Program-made: the position numbers and the translations under genes
DNA from: DASUNQ01 sp044866775
Lineage (GTDB): Bacteria > Acidobacteriota > Thermoanaerobaculia > Multivoradales > UBA5704
Assembly: GCA_044866775.1 (NCBI GenBank)
Contig: JBIOUG010000162.1
Location: forward strand, 1-64,000
Direction of reading: 5' to 3'
Length of the DNA: 64,000 bases
The notes under the pieces: generated by a model
The model's input: the letters and a program-made list of their open reading frames with translations, nothing else
Database searches by the model: none
What the model was told of the DNA's origin: nothing
Shown: positions 63,937-64,000 of the stretch, piece by piece
Position numbering within the stretch: position 1 is the stretch's first letter
Layout: every line of letters starts with the position of its first letter

Positions 63937-64000
63937 ATGCGGCGCGGCGGACAAGCTCTGACGACGGGTTTCGTCCTGCTCGCTCTGGTGGCTGGGCTGC
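63937..64000 (+). CDS. Start of an exported protein (3' cut by window edge)
   Basis: Only 21 codons are visible. They read as a signal peptide: basic MRRGGQ, then a hydrophobic stretch (FVLLALVAGL). The body of the protein lies outside the window, so its identity is unknown. There is no clear ribosome binding site, so the start is uncertain. Confidence 0.45.
   Translation, partial: MRRGGQALTTGFVLLALVAGL

Overview
This is a very GC-rich bacterial window. About 58.7 kb of it reads left to right as one dense, translationally coupled operon. Most of the operon is a hybrid non-ribosomal peptide / polyketide assembly line of six giant proteins (positions 1-51635; the first is cut by the window edge). 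An orphan MacB/FtsX-type permease of the acidobacterial 'ADOP' class, a membrane-anchored multihaem cytochrome with TPRs, and a CRTAC1-type (FG-GAP/VCBS + ASPIC/UnbV) lipoprotein follow. ADOP permeases and CRTAC1 proteins are abundant in Acidobacteriota, so a high-GC member of that phylum is the best guess; this is inference from gene content only.

Read in gene order, the assembly line is: [upstream]-C-A(Ala-like)-PCP-C-A(Asp)-PCP-C-TauD hydroxylase // degenerate C ('interface')-A(Asn)-PCP-E // C-A(unassigned)-PCP-C // degenerate C-A(Asn)-PCP-Cy-A(Cys)-PCP // KS-AT-ACP-Cy-A(Cys)-PCP-C-A(Ser)-PCP-C-A(Asn-like, lacking core A10)-PCP-KS-AT-KR-carrier-E // C-A(Ala-like)-PCP-Cy-A(Cys, with two inserted Ox domains)-PCP-TE. 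Substrate calls come from ten-residue binding-pocket codes read by eye. The expected product is a long peptide-polyketide with about three Cys-derived thiazoline or thiazole rings, at least one beta-hydroxylated Asn/Asp-type residue, D-configured centres and two malonate extensions, released by a C-terminal thioesterase. The rings plus beta-hydroxy-Asx would suit metal binding, but no siderophore receptor or exporter is seen here.

Unusual points are a C-terminally fused hydroxylase facing a partner protein that begins with a His-less condensation-like domain; a second such junction with no hydroxylase; an adenylation domain with its catalytic-lysine segment deleted; an epimerization domain attached to a polyketide module; and two tandem oxidase domains inside one A domain.

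Right of the operon, a convergent plasmid-type RepA gene (58834-59838, minus) is followed by an approximately 390-bp non-coding stretch with a short direct repeat, a hairpin and a tRNA-Lys(UUU)-like sequence whose 3' half is canonical and 5' half degenerate (59983-60058). This looks like the edge of an integrated element. Beyond it lie small housekeeping or stress genes: dodecin, a Cys-containing small protein, a CBS-domain protein coupled to an atypical radical SAM enzyme (minus strand), OsmC coupled to a mini-Hsp20, and the start of an exported protein at the right edge.
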